DNA from: Demequina phytophila
GTDB taxonomy: Bacteria; Actinomycetota; Actinomycetes; Actinomycetales; Demequinaceae
Length of the DNA: 64,000 nucleotides
NCBI RefSeq assembly: GCF_000971135.1
Contig: NZ_BBLW01000002.1
Coordinates: forward strand, 1 to 64,000
Reading direction: 5' to 3'
The notes beneath the pieces were generated by a model, which was not told where the DNA came from, did not search any database, and saw only the letters and a list, made by a program, of their open reading frames with translations. The position numbers and the translations under genes were made by a program. Numbering within the stretch: the stretch's first letter is position 1; the number at the start of each line of letters is the position of its first letter. Positions 43,945-52,405 of this stretch are shown here, one piece after another.

Positions 43945-45465
43945 GTGATCGAAGACGACCACTCCACGTCATTACTGGAGATCCGTGGCCTGACCAAGGC
44001 CTTCGGCTCGGCACGGGCGCTCAAGGGCGTGGACCTCGACGTCCGCGCCGGCGAGGTGCACTGCGTGCTCGGGCAGAACGGCGCGGGCAAGTCCACCCTC
44101 ATCAAGACGCTTTCGGGCGCCCATCAACCCGACGAGGGCGAGATCCGCTGGAACGGCGAGGTCGTGACCATCGCCAACCCGGTGGCGGGCCTCGAGCTCG
44201 GGATCGCCACCATGTATCAGGAGCTCGACGTGGTCGACGGCCTGAGCGTGGCGGAGAACATCTTCCTGGGCCACGAGCTCGCCAGGGGAGGGGTGCTGAA
44301 CCGCCGCTCCGCCGCCAAGCGGACGCGCGAGCTCATGGCGCGGCTCGGCCACCCCAGCATCACCCCCTCCACCGAGGTGGGAACGCTGTCGCCCGCGTCG
44401 AAGCAGATCGTCGCCATGGCGCGCGCCTTGTCGCATGACATCCGGCTGATGATCATGGACGAGCCCAGCTCGGTGCTCGACTCCGAGGAGGTCGACAACC
44501 TCTTCCGGGTGGTCGGGGAGCTGACCCGCCAGGGGATCGCCGTCATCTACATCTCGCACCGGCTCGAGGAGATCGAGCGCATCGGCGACCGCATCACCGT
44601 GCTCAAGGACGGCCGCAGCGAGGCGTCGAACCTGCCGGTCGCCGACACTCCCACCCGCCAGCTCATCGCCCTGATGACCGGCACCGACATCGAGCACGTC
44701 TTCCCTCCCGCCACCCCCGTACCGGCGGACGCCCCGACTGTGCTCGAGGTCGAGGGGTTGTCGCTGCCCGGCCGGTTCCAGGACGTGAGCTTCTCGGTGC
44801 GCGCCGGGGAGATCGTGGGTCTCGCGGGCCTCGTCGGCTCGGGACGGTCCGAGGTGCTCGAGACCATCTTCGGGCACCGCCGTGCGTCCGCCGGCGTGGT
44901 CCGCGTCTCCGGAAGGACCCTGCGGTCGGGAGCGGTGGACGATGCCGTGGTCGCCGGGGTGGGCTTCACCCCGGAGGAGCGCAAGAGCCAGGGTCTCCTG
45001 CTCGAGGAGCCGATCTTCAAGAACGCCACGCTGTCGACCTTCGCGCGCTTCGCGAAGGGCGGGCTGCTCGACGAGGCCGCCGAGCGCAAGGCGACCGCCG
45101 AACAGATCGCCGCGCTCGACCTGCGCCCGGCCGACCCGGACCGCATCACCCGGACGCTGTCCGGCGGCAACCAGCAGAAGATCATGCTCGCGCGCTGGCT
45201 GATCCACGGCACCACCGTGCTGCTCCTCGATGAGCCGACGCGTGGCGTCGATGTCGGAGCCCGCATGGAGATCTACCGGCTGATCCGCGAGCTCGCGGCC
45301 GCCGGCACGGCGCTCGTGATCGTGTCGAGCGAGATCGAAGAGGTCATCGGGCTCGCGGATCGCGTGCTCGTCATCGCGGACGGCCGCATCCTCGCGGACC
45401 GCGCCGCCGAGTCCATCGACGAGCACGGCGTGCTCGACCTTGTCATGAAGGGAAGTGCCGCGTGA
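43945..45465 (+). CDS. Sugar ABC transporter ATPase (RbsA/MglA-like)
   Basis: A 506-residue protein with two fused ABC domains on the cytoplasmic face. Domain 1 (residues 8-245) has Walker A GQNGAGKSTL, a weak signature LSPASKQIVAMARAL and Walker B LMIMDEPSSVLD. Domain 2 (250-500) has a degenerate Walker A (GLVGSGRSEVLE), LSGGNQQKIMLARWL and LLLDEPTRGVDVG. This is the standard layout of ribose/galactose importers. Stop overlaps the permease GTG (GTGA). Confidence 0.92.
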   Translation: MIEDDHSTSLLEIRGLTKAFGSARALKGVDLDVRAGEVHCVLGQNGAGKSTLIKTLSGAHQPDEGEIRWNGEVVTIANPVAGLELGIATMYQELDVVDGLSVAENIFLGHELARGGVLNRRSAAKRTRELMARLGHPSITPSTEVGTLSPASKQIVAMARALSHDIRLMIMDEPSSVLDSEEVDNLFRVVGELTRQGIAVIYISHRLEEIERIGDRITVLKDGRSEASNLPVADTPTRQLIALMTGTDIEHVFPPATPVPADAPTVLEVEGLSLPGRFQDVSFSVRAGEIVGLAGLVGSGRSEVLETIFGHRRASAGVVRVSGRTLRSGAVDDAVVAGVGFTPEERKSQGLLLEEPIFKNATLSTFARFAKGGLLDEAAERKATAEQIAALDLRPADPDRITRTLSGGNQQKIMLARWLIHGTTVLLLDEPTRGVDVGARMEIYRLIRELAAAGTALVIVSSEIEEVIGLADRVLVIADGRILADRAAESIDEHGVLDLVMKGSAA

Positions 45466-46520
45466 GCACCGGGTCCCCCACCCCCGAATCCAGCGAGGTC
45501 GCCGCCGCGGCCGAGTCCCCGCGCCCCGAGCCGGAGCGTCGCTCCGTCGCGTCGCGCCTGCTCTCCGGGCCGGCCGGCCGCAGCATCGGCCTCATCATCG
45601 CGCTCCTGATCCTCATCCTCGTCGGCGCGGTGACGGCGGGCTCCGACTTCATGAACCTCGACAACATGCTCGTCATCCTGCGTCTCGCGTCGGTGATCGG
45701 CGTGGTCGCGATCGGCGTGACGTTCGTGATCACCGCCGGCGGCATCGACCTCTCGGTCGGGTCGGTGCTGGGCCTCGCGTCCGTGGTGGCGAGCCTGGGC
45801 GCGATCCAGACCGCCGCCTCCGGGTTCTGGCCGCTCATGGTGTTCGTCTCGATCGCGGTCGGCGTGGTCGCCGGGCTCACGAACGGCCTCATCATCGCGT
45901 ACGGCAAGGTGGTCGCCTTCATGGCGACGCTCGCCATGCTGGTCGCCGCCCGCGGCCTCGCGGAGCTCATCTCCCAGCGGCAGACCCAGGTGGTGTCGAA
46001 CCAGGGATTCCTCAGCTTCTTCCGAGGCGACCTGCTGGGCATCTCCTGGGTGGTGTGGATCTTCGCGCTCGTCTCGGTCGCCGGCTGGTTCCTGCTCAAC
46101 CGCACCACGTTCGGCCGCCGCACGGTCGCGATCGGCGGCAACGCGACCGCCGCGCGGCTCGCGGGCGTCAACGTGCGCCGCCACCTCACGTACCTCTACA
46201 TGCTGTCGGGTGCGACCGCGGGCATCGCGGCGACCATGCTCCTCTCGCGAACAACCGCCGGCACGTCCACGCACGGCCAGCTGTACGAGCTCGACGCCAT
46301 CGCCGCCGTCGTGGTCGGTGGCACGCTGCTCATCGGCGGTCGCGGCACCATCGGCGGCACCGTGCTGGGCGTGCTTCTGTTCGCGACGCTCACCAACGTG
46401 TTCACCCAGAACAACCTGTCGACGTCCGTCCAGCTGGTCGCGAAGGGCGTCATCATCGTGGTCGCCGTGCTGCTCCAGCAGCGCTTCGCCAACCGCGACA
46501 GCTCGGCCCCGACCGGCTGA
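45462..46520 (+). CDS. Sugar ABC transporter permease (RbsC-like)
   Basis: A 352-residue inner-membrane permease with about nine helices (first near residues 43-60). GITFVITAGGIDLSVGSVLGL is present as GVTFVITAGGIDLSVGSVLGL, the hallmark of BPD_transp_2/ribose permeases. The first 40 residues are hydrophilic and proline/glutamate-rich. Overlaps the ATPase gene, so it forms one transporter with the ATPase and the divergent binding protein. Confidence 0.92.
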   Translation: MSTGSPTPESSEVAAAAESPRPEPERRSVASRLLSGPAGRSIGLIIALLILILVGAVTAGSDFMNLDNMLVILRLASVIGVVAIGVTFVITAGGIDLSVGSVLGLASVVASLGAIQTAASGFWPLMVFVSIAVGVVAGLTNGLIIAYGKVVAFMATLAMLVAARGLAELISQRQTQVVSNQGFLSFFRGDLLGISWVVWIFALVSVAGWFLLNRTTFGRRTVAIGGNATAARLAGVNVRRHLTYLYMLSGATAGIAATMLLSRTTAGTSTHGQLYELDAIAAVVVGGTLLIGGRGTIGGTVLGVLLFATLTNVFTQNNLSTSVQLVAKGVIIVVAVLLQQRFANRDSSAPTG

Positions 46521-46558
46521 CGCCAGGAGAGCACGCCGGTCCGACGAGGCCCTGCTCG

Positions 46559-46604
46559 CACGATCCCCGCAGCTCCCTGCTCTCAGGGGGCTGCGGGGAT
46601 CGTG
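46559..46604 (+). terminator. Long hairpin terminator after the permease gene
   Basis: Outer stem CACGATCCCCGCAGC (46559-46573) with its complement (46590-46604), and inner CCCTG/CAGGG; about 20 bp. It sits 39 bp after the permease stop. Confidence 0.75.
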
Positions 46605-46860
46605 TCGTGTGCGCCGGGTCGGCGGATGCTCCTTCGAGGCAGGGGAGCGGCGCGACGGGGCATCGGGCACGCGGATCGGGCGGCCGGCGTGCTGTCGCGG
46701 CTCAGGTCGTCGGTGAGGACCGCCGTGGAGGACTGGTGCGGGGCCTCGCCCGCGCGACCCGCGCATCGTCCGCATGCCCGCTGACGCCCCGCCTCAGCGG
46801 GACGATGCGGCGGCCGGCGACCGCGCGCAGGTCGCCGGCGCGGAGGGTCGCCGGGCATGA
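46605..46860. other. Intergenic stretch with two GCATCGTCC-type motifs
   Basis: No gene is supported. It holds motifs at 46763-46771 and 46800-46808 in opposite orientation. A short open frame on each strand lacks a plausible ribosome binding site or family resemblance. Confidence 0.4.
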
Positions 46861-46888
46861 CGAAGGCCCCGCCGAAGCGGGGCCTTCG
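46861..46888 (-). terminator. Terminator of the secreted isomerase gene
   Basis: CGAAGGCCCCGC-CGAA-GCGGGGCCTTCG, a perfect 12-bp stem with a 4-nt loop, 9 bp after the minus-strand stop at 46898. Confidence 0.8.
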
Positions 46889-46897
46889 CGGTGGTGC

Positions 46898-47845
46898 CTA
46901 GAACGACAGGCAGGAGAGGTACTCGAAGGAGTCCTTCGCGAACTCGATGTCGTTCGGGGCGCCGTCGCGCTCCAGGACGTAGTACCGCACCTTGCCCTGG
47001 GCGGCCTCCAGGATCGGAGCCCAGTCGATGTCGCCCTCGCCCACGTCCGTGATGTTGCTGCGGCCGTACGGCGCGTTGCCGTCCTTGATGTGCAGAAGGT
47101 CGATCCGGTCGCCGTACTCGTCGAGCAGCGCCGGCACGTCGACGCCCGCGGTCACCGCCCAGTAGACGTCGACCTCGAATGCGACGTAGCGCGGGTCGGT
47201 GTTCTCCGCGAGGATCTGCCAGGCGCTCTTCATCTCGCCGGTCTCCGGATCGGCGTACATGGTCTCGAACTCCTGGTTGTGGTTGTGGCCGAAGAACTTG
47301 CCCGTGCCGTTCTTCACCGACGCCTCGCCCAGGCGGTTCATGGTCTCCGCCGTCGCAAGGACGTTCTCGTACGAGGTGATGCCCGGCGCCGCGAAGCCTC
47401 CCGACCCGACCCACTTCTGGCCGAGGTCCTTCGCCAGCTCGAGAGTGGTGGGGAACGTCGCCTCCGTGGTGCTGCCATGCGAGGACGGCGCCTTGATGCC
47501 GTACTCCTTGAGCAGCTCGCGGAACTCGGCAGCCGTCCGGTTGCCGTACGAGCTGAACGTGCTGCCTGGCGTGCCGAACGGCTCGACGTTCTTGATGCCG
47601 ACCTCCTGGAGCTCGGCGAGGATCGGCTCGATGTCGCCCAGCTGGAACTGCCATCCGAGATAGCTGAACAGCTGGATCGAGATCTTGCTCGCCGGGACGC
47701 TGCGGCCGGAGCACTGCGCCGCGTCGTTGGCGTGGGGGCTCGGCGGCGCCGCGGTCGCGGGTGCGGCGAGCGCGATCCCACCCGCCACGGCGGCGGCGGC
47801 CGCCGCGGCGAGAGCCTTGTTCCTGGTGCTGAACTTCGCCTTCAT
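46898..47845 (-). CDS. Secreted sugar phosphate isomerase/epimerase-family protein
   Basis: A 315-residue exported protein. The Sec signal peptide (MKAKFSTRNKALAAAAAAAVAGG, then APATAA) is cleaved near residue 33. The mature part is the xylose isomerase-like TIM barrel: FSYLGWQFQLGDIEPILAELQEVG, FFGHNHNQEFE, AFEVDVYWAVTAG (Glu/Asp), LLHIKDG (His) and YVLERDG. Exported versions may act on oxidised sugars outside the membrane. RBS AGGGAGGAAA. The large dehydrogenase gene lies 117 bp upstream on the same strand. Confidence 0.8.
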   Translation of the reverse strand: MKAKFSTRNKALAAAAAAAVAGGIALAAPATAAPPSPHANDAAQCSGRSVPASKISIQLFSYLGWQFQLGDIEPILAELQEVGIKNVEPFGTPGSTFSSYGNRTAAEFRELLKEYGIKAPSSHGSTTEATFPTTLELAKDLGQKWVGSGGFAAPGITSYENVLATAETMNRLGEASVKNGTGKFFGHNHNQEFETMYADPETGEMKSAWQILAENTDPRYVAFEVDVYWAVTAGVDVPALLDEYGDRIDLLHIKDGNAPYGRSNITDVGEGDIDWAPILEAAQGKVRYYVLERDGAPNDIEFAKDSFEYLSCLSF

Positions 47846-47962
47846 GGGGTTTCCTCCCTTGTGTTCGACGGCATCCTTGCCGCCCGTCTGTGGGGTGGCC
47901 GTGGCGCGGGTGTCCACGGTCCGGAGGGGAGGGGGCGAGGGACGGTCCCTCGCCCCCTCCCG

Positions 47963-50900
47963 TCACGACAGCGAGTCGATGACCGCCTCGATGTCGCGTG
48001 CGAGGAGCGCGTCGTCGACCGTGCCTGCCAGTCGCGTCAGCGCGGCGACCGCCTGGGCTGTGCGGCCCGCGTCGAGATGCCGCTCCGCCTGAGCGAGACG
48101 TGCCTCGATCTGTGCCGTCTGCGCGGCCGTCAGGTCGCCCGAGTCGAGAAGCCGCGCCACGTGCGCCGCGACATCCTCGAACGTGGCCTCCACCGTGAAC
48201 GTGACCGAGCTCTGGCCGACGTTCCCCGCAGTGTCCGTGGCGGACGCGGTGAGGTTGTGCTCGCCCAGGTCGAGGGTCGACACGTCGAGCGTGCCGGCCT
48301 CGATGGCCTCGCCGTCCAGGGTGATCGTGGTCGAGGCGACGCCGGACGTCACGTCCTCCGCCTCGACACCCAGGTCGAGCATGACGGTGGACCCGAGGGT
48401 CGCGCCGTCGTCGACGCCGGTGATCGCCGCGTCGGGCGCGGTGCCATCGATCGACACCGTCACCGAGCCGACCTCCGAGACGTTGCCGCCCGTGTCGGTG
48501 GTCCGGTAGAGGACCTCGTGGACGCCGTCCCCGGTCAGCTGGTACGGGTCGAACCGGTGGAGGAACGCCCAGAAGGCCCACCGGAGGCTCGTCCACGTCT
48601 CGCCACCGTCGACGGAGACCTCGGCATCGTCGATCTCGCCGTTGTCGGTGCCCGAGACCGTGATCGAGACGCCGCCCGTGTACCAGCCGTTGTCGCCCGT
48701 CGGCTCGGCGGGGGAGACCGTCGCGCTCGCCTCCGGCGGGGTGACGTCGGTGACGCCGGGTCCCTGGAAGGTGAGCGTGTCGAGCTCGACGCCGCCCGTG
48801 GACGTGACGAACAGCTCGCCGGTGCCCGTCGGGAACGACGTGACGTTCGCCGCGACACCGGTCCAGCCGCTCCCGTCGAACTCGGCGGTGGCGAAGGGCT
48901 CGGCGTCGGCCGCGCCCCAGCGGAGCTCGATCGTGCCCGTGCCGGCACCGCGGACCTCGACACCCTCGATGCCGATGAAGTTCACCGGGTCCCAGGAGAG
49001 CGAGTCGCCCGGATCGAGCGACGTGACCTTCGCCAGGCCGCCGGCCGTGTCGTCGGACCCCACCTCGACGCCCGTCAGCGTGTCGGCGTGCTCGGCCTCC
49101 TGGACGAACGGGTTGAGCACCAGCGAGGCCTCCGCCTGCGCGGCCGGGATGTCGCCATTGCCCTGGTCCGTGTAGGTCGCGACGACCACGCCGAAGAGCT
49201 TCTCCGTCGCGCCATGCTCGGGTGCATCGACGGGCGTGGCCCACGCGCCCGCGCAACCGCTGCCGAGCACCTCGGGGTGCGCGTGCGTGTCGTGCCCGAG
49301 CCCGAAGGTCCAGCTGAGGTGGGAGCACACCGTGGTGTCCCCGTCCTCGGGATCCGAGGTGGAGAACGAGTACGGCACGGCGTCGCCCCAGCCGAAGAAC
49401 CCGCCGTCCGCCGGCCAGTCGACCGTGAGGGTCGGCGCGACGTTGCCCACGGTGATCGCGCGGGACGTCAGCCCCGTGCGACCCTCGGGGTCCGTGACGC
49501 GCAGGCGGACCGTGTACTGGCCCAGCTCGTCGTAGGTGGCCGTGACGGACACGCCGGTGTCATCGAACGCGCCGTCGCCGTCGACGTCCCATTCGTAGGT
49601 GAGCGCCTCGCCCTCCGGGTCCGTCGAGCCGGAGCCGTCGAGCGTCACGGTGAGCGGGGCGTCGGAGGACGAGTCGGGATCGGCCGAGATCACCGCGGTC
49701 GGGCTCTTGTTGCCCGCCGCGTAGTCGACGCGGTACAGGCCGGCCTCGGGGTTCTGGCGGAAGAAGCCGTTGCCGTAGTCGAGGATGTAGAGCGAGCCGT
49801 CGGGACCGAACTCCATGTCGATGGGGCTGTCGGTGATGGCCTGCACGTTGTCGGTGAGCGCCGCGTTGGGCAGCACCTGCTGGACGTGCGTGACCGGACC
49901 GTCGGGGTCGGGGATGGTGAGAGCCGCGATGTAGTCCTGCGAGAACTCGTAGAAGAACGCCTTCCCGTCCCAGTACTCGGGCCACTGCGACGAGGGGCCG
50001 TCGGGGTCGTAGTGGAACGTGGGCCCGCCCATGGGTCCCTGGCCGCCCTGCGCGTCGAATGTCACGAACTCGTCGAACGGCTGGTCGCCCGGGTTGTCGC
50101 CGTAGTAGATCTGCGGCGCCGTCGCCGGCGGCAGGACGTCGAGGCCCGTGTTCCAGGTCGAGTTGTTCTCCGCGCCGGCGCCGCAGTCGAACCAAGGGCC
50201 CGGCGTCGCGGTGGCGTAGTCCCACTCGTTGTAGTTCGCGTTGGGGCCGTGGCAGTACGGCCAGCCGCCGTTGAGCGGAGCGGTGGTGCTCTGCCATTCG
50301 ACGTATCCCATGGGTCCGCGGTCGGCGTTGGCGACTCCGGAGTCGGGGCCGTAGTCGCCCCAGCTCACCGCGCCCGTGGCGGCGTCCACCTCCATGCGGA
50401 ACGGGTTGCGCAGGCCCATGACGAAGATCTCGGGCCGCGTACCCTCGGTGCCTGGCGCGAAGAGGTTGCCGTCGGGGATGGTGTACGAGCCGTCGGCCTC
50501 GGGGTGCACGCGCAGGATCGCTCCGCGCAGGTCGTTGGTGTTGCCGGCCCCGCGTCGCGAGTCGAAGCCGGGGTTCATACCGGGGGCGTTGTTGTTCGGG
50601 GCGAAGCCGTTCGCACCTGGCGTGCTCGCGGGCGTGTTGTCGCCCGTCGACAGGTAGACGTTGCCGTCGCCGTCGAAGTCGATGTCGCCGCCAACGTGGC
50701 AGCACTGTCCACGCTGTGTCTCGACGCGGAGGATCACCTGCTCGGAGGAGACGTCGAGGGTCTCGGCCTCCGCGTCCCATTGGAAGCGCGACAGCTGGTT
50801 GTACCCGGTCCAGATGTCCCAGTAGGACTCGTCCTCACCCGCGGGGAGGCTGTTCGGTGCCGAGCCCGTGGGTGTGGTCTCCGGGTACGGGTCCTCCATC

Positions 50901-51286
50901 ACGCGGGGCGCGTAGTACGCGTAGACCCAGCCCGAGTCCTCGTAGTCGGGGGAGATCGCGACGGCCTGGAGGCCGTCCTCAGAATTGGCGTAGACATCGA
51001 GCGTGTTGACGATCCGTGTCACGCCCGTCGCCGGGTCCGTGTGGCGGATCGCGCCGTTGCGGGCGCTGTGCAGCACGCTCCCGTCGGGCAGGATCGTCAT
51101 CCCGATCGGCTCGCCGACGTCCTTGGTGAGCAGGATCTTCTCGTAGTTGGACCAGTCGAGCGCGGCTTCTGAGCCTGGCTCGGCGTCGTGATCCACTCCG
51201 TCGTGCGCGGATGCGGCCGTTCCGGACGCGACCAGCGCGAGCGCCGCGACGACAAGGGTCGCCGAGGCCGGACGCGTAAGATGCAT
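47963..51286 (-). CDS. Large secreted sugar dehydrogenase-like multidomain protein
   Basis: A 1107-residue exported protein. Signal peptide to about residue 27 (GTAASA). Residues 40-535: glucose/sorbosone dehydrogenase-like (GSDH) beta-propeller, with CCHVGGDIDFDGDGNVYLSTGDN and FGPDGSLYILDYG. Residues 540-625: PKD domain (SPTAVISADPDSSSDAPLTVTLDGSGS). Residues about 735-860: CBM6-like module. Residues 865-1040: Ig-like/OmpL47-type modules (DPYQLTGDGVHEVLYRTTD). The last ~60 residues fit a FIMAH helical domain. Cofactor (PQQ) is family-based inference. RBS GGAAGGAA. Confidence 0.82.
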   Translation of the reverse strand: MHLTRPASATLVVAALALVASGTAASAHDGVDHDAEPGSEAALDWSNYEKILLTKDVGEPIGMTILPDGSVLHSARNGAIRHTDPATGVTRIVNTLDVYANSEDGLQAVAISPDYEDSGWVYAYYAPRVMEDPYPETTPTGSAPNSLPAGEDESYWDIWTGYNQLSRFQWDAEAETLDVSSEQVILRVETQRGQCCHVGGDIDFDGDGNVYLSTGDNTPASTPGANGFAPNNNAPGMNPGFDSRRGAGNTNDLRGAILRVHPEADGSYTIPDGNLFAPGTEGTRPEIFVMGLRNPFRMEVDAATGAVSWGDYGPDSGVANADRGPMGYVEWQSTTAPLNGGWPYCHGPNANYNEWDYATATPGPWFDCGAGAENNSTWNTGLDVLPPATAPQIYYGDNPGDQPFDEFVTFDAQGGQGPMGGPTFHYDPDGPSSQWPEYWDGKAFFYEFSQDYIAALTIPDPDGPVTHVQQVLPNAALTDNVQAITDSPIDMEFGPDGSLYILDYGNGFFRQNPEAGLYRVDYAAGNKSPTAVISADPDSSSDAPLTVTLDGSGSTDPEGEALTYEWDVDGDGAFDDTGVSVTATYDELGQYTVRLRVTDPEGRTGLTSRAITVGNVAPTLTVDWPADGGFFGWGDAVPYSFSTSDPEDGDTTVCSHLSWTFGLGHDTHAHPEVLGSGCAGAWATPVDAPEHGATEKLFGVVVATYTDQGNGDIPAAQAEASLVLNPFVQEAEHADTLTGVEVGSDDTAGGLAKVTSLDPGDSLSWDPVNFIGIEGVEVRGAGTGTIELRWGAADAEPFATAEFDGSGWTGVAANVTSFPTGTGELFVTSTGGVELDTLTFQGPGVTDVTPPEASATVSPAEPTGDNGWYTGGVSITVSGTDNGEIDDAEVSVDGGETWTSLRWAFWAFLHRFDPYQLTGDGVHEVLYRTTDTGGNVSEVGSVTVSIDGTAPDAAITGVDDGATLGSTVMLDLGVEAEDVTSGVASTTITLDGEAIEAGTLDVSTLDLGEHNLTASATDTAGNVGQSSVTFTVEATFEDVAAHVARLLDSGDLTAAQTAQIEARLAQAERHLDAGRTAQAVAALTRLAGTVDDALLARDIEAVIDSLS

Positions 51287-51737
51287 GTGGCATTCCTTCC
51301 AGGGTGGATGGTTGCCACGGAGTCCTGACAGGGGCTGTGGCGCCATCCGCAAGCGGGTGGGTGTGCTGGGGCCCGTCGCCTCCGCGTCGTTGTCGCGGAC
51401 GGAGGCGGCGGGTCCGCCTCAAGAGCTCTGGAGCGGCCTGTGCCGCGGCGCCTCCCTTCGCGTCGGACGAGCCGCGACCGATGCGCGGGGGACTGCCATC
51501 GCGTGGCCCGCGATCGACGCGCGCACCCATGCGTGCGAGGAGGCGGGGACCTCAAGGGTGTGGCTCGCGATTCTGCGGCACCCTTTTTGCTGATCGTCGC
51601 TGATCATGCGTCGAACCTAGATCGGCTTTCTGCCGATCGTCAAGCAAAAGGCGTGATATTCCGTTCAAGTAGCGCATAACGGAACTCTTTAGTATCTTCC
51701 GGAGATTTCGGGGACCGCGGGGGACTTCCGAGCACCT
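51287..51737. promoter_or_regulatory. 450-bp upstream region of the dehydrogenase gene
   Basis: No gene is supported. On the minus strand TTGACG, a 17-bp spacer and CTAGGT form a possible promoter near 51615-51645. The perfect palindrome GATCGGC-N5-GCCGATC (51620-51638) falls within this promoter, in the spacer and touching the -10, as an operator would. A second inverted repeat TTCCGTT-N12-AACGGAA lies at 51659-51684. This patch is clearly lower in GC than the window. Confidence 0.5.
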
Positions 51738-51830
51738 CTCCACGCAAGCGAGCCACTGATCCACACATACCCCGGATGGTGAACGGGCACATGACCGGAT
51801 CGGGCGCGTTCACCGGCGCGGCGTGTGGAG
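51738..51830 (+). repeat. 93-bp repeat, copy 2 (before DUF3515)
   Basis: Same orientation and length as 38926-39018, about 76% identical by eye. The ends are CTCCACGC and GTGTGGAG. It lies 22 bp beyond the 3' end of the DUF3515 gene. The two copies bracket the 12.7-kb sugar gene island. Confidence 0.75.
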
Positions 51831-51851
51831 GGGCGTCCGCTGCGGGAAGGG

Positions 51852-52313
51852 TCAGCGGCACTCGAGGCCGTTGGACGGCGCCTTCGCGACCGCGAGCGAC
51901 ACCTCCGCGAGGACGTCGCCGATCGCGTCCTGCGCGCGCACCTTCGGCACGACCAGCTCGGCGGCGGGGGAGCGCCCGAACGCGACAGCCCGCCACGCCT
52001 CGTCCTCCTCGGTCACCAGCCAGTCGACTGTCGAGCCCGACGTCTCCACCGCGAGGCACTGCTCCGTGGTCGGCCCCGGGGGCTCGACGCCGCAGCGCAT
52101 CACCAGCGGGTACTCGTCGCCCCACGCGGCCGTCGCCTGCGAGGTGGTCTCGCGGTAGTCGAGCCCGCCGAGCACGTCCGGCACCGCGAGCATCACGCGC
52201 GCGCAGTCGGGGTCCGCCGCGTAGGTCGCGGGGTCCACCGGGTACTGGCTCGCACATCCCGCCAGCGGCACCGCCAGCACCGCGAGCAGCAGCAGAGCGA
52301 CGGGGCGGGCCAT
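51852..52313 (-). CDS. DUF3515 lipoprotein
   Basis: A 153-residue lipoprotein; signal LLLLAVLAVPLAGC with lipobox Cys at 20. The mature domain fits DUF3515 (DCARVMLAVPDVLGGLDYRET, AAWGDEYPLVMRCGVEPPGPT, VDWLVTEEDEAWRAVAFGR) with paired cysteines. Function unknown; in many actinobacteria it lies between ddl and thiL. TAGGCT lies 6 nt before ATG 52313. Confidence 0.82.
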   Translation of the reverse strand: MARPVALLLLAVLAVPLAGCASQYPVDPATYAADPDCARVMLAVPDVLGGLDYRETTSQATAAWGDEYPLVMRCGVEPPGPTTEQCLAVETSGSTVDWLVTEEDEAWRAVAFGRSPAAELVVPKVRAQDAIGDVLAEVSLAVAKAPSNGLECR

Positions 52314-52405
52314 GCCGCAAGCCTACGGGCGGCCCGGGCGAACTCGGACCGCGGCCCCCGACCGCCGCATCGTCCACCGTCGGAGCCCTGCGATAGCGTC
52401 ACCGT

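Noticed and set aside
46602-46784. A 60-residue plus-strand reading frame between the permease gene and the secreted isomerase gene
   Set aside because: Arg/Ala-rich translation with no ribosome binding site or family resemblance, overlapping the terminator region.
45455-51172. A 1905-residue open frame on the plus strand covering the sugar dehydrogenase region
   Set aside because: It is antisense to clear genes (permease, isomerase, dehydrogenase), its predicted product is a compositionally biased Arg/Gly/Val string, and high GC content produces such long frames. No family resemblance.
38926-51830. Prophage or integrative element
   Set aside because: No integrase, transposase, replication or capsid gene is visible; the island carries only metabolic and transport genes. 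The ends are palindromic repeats, not tRNA attachment sites.
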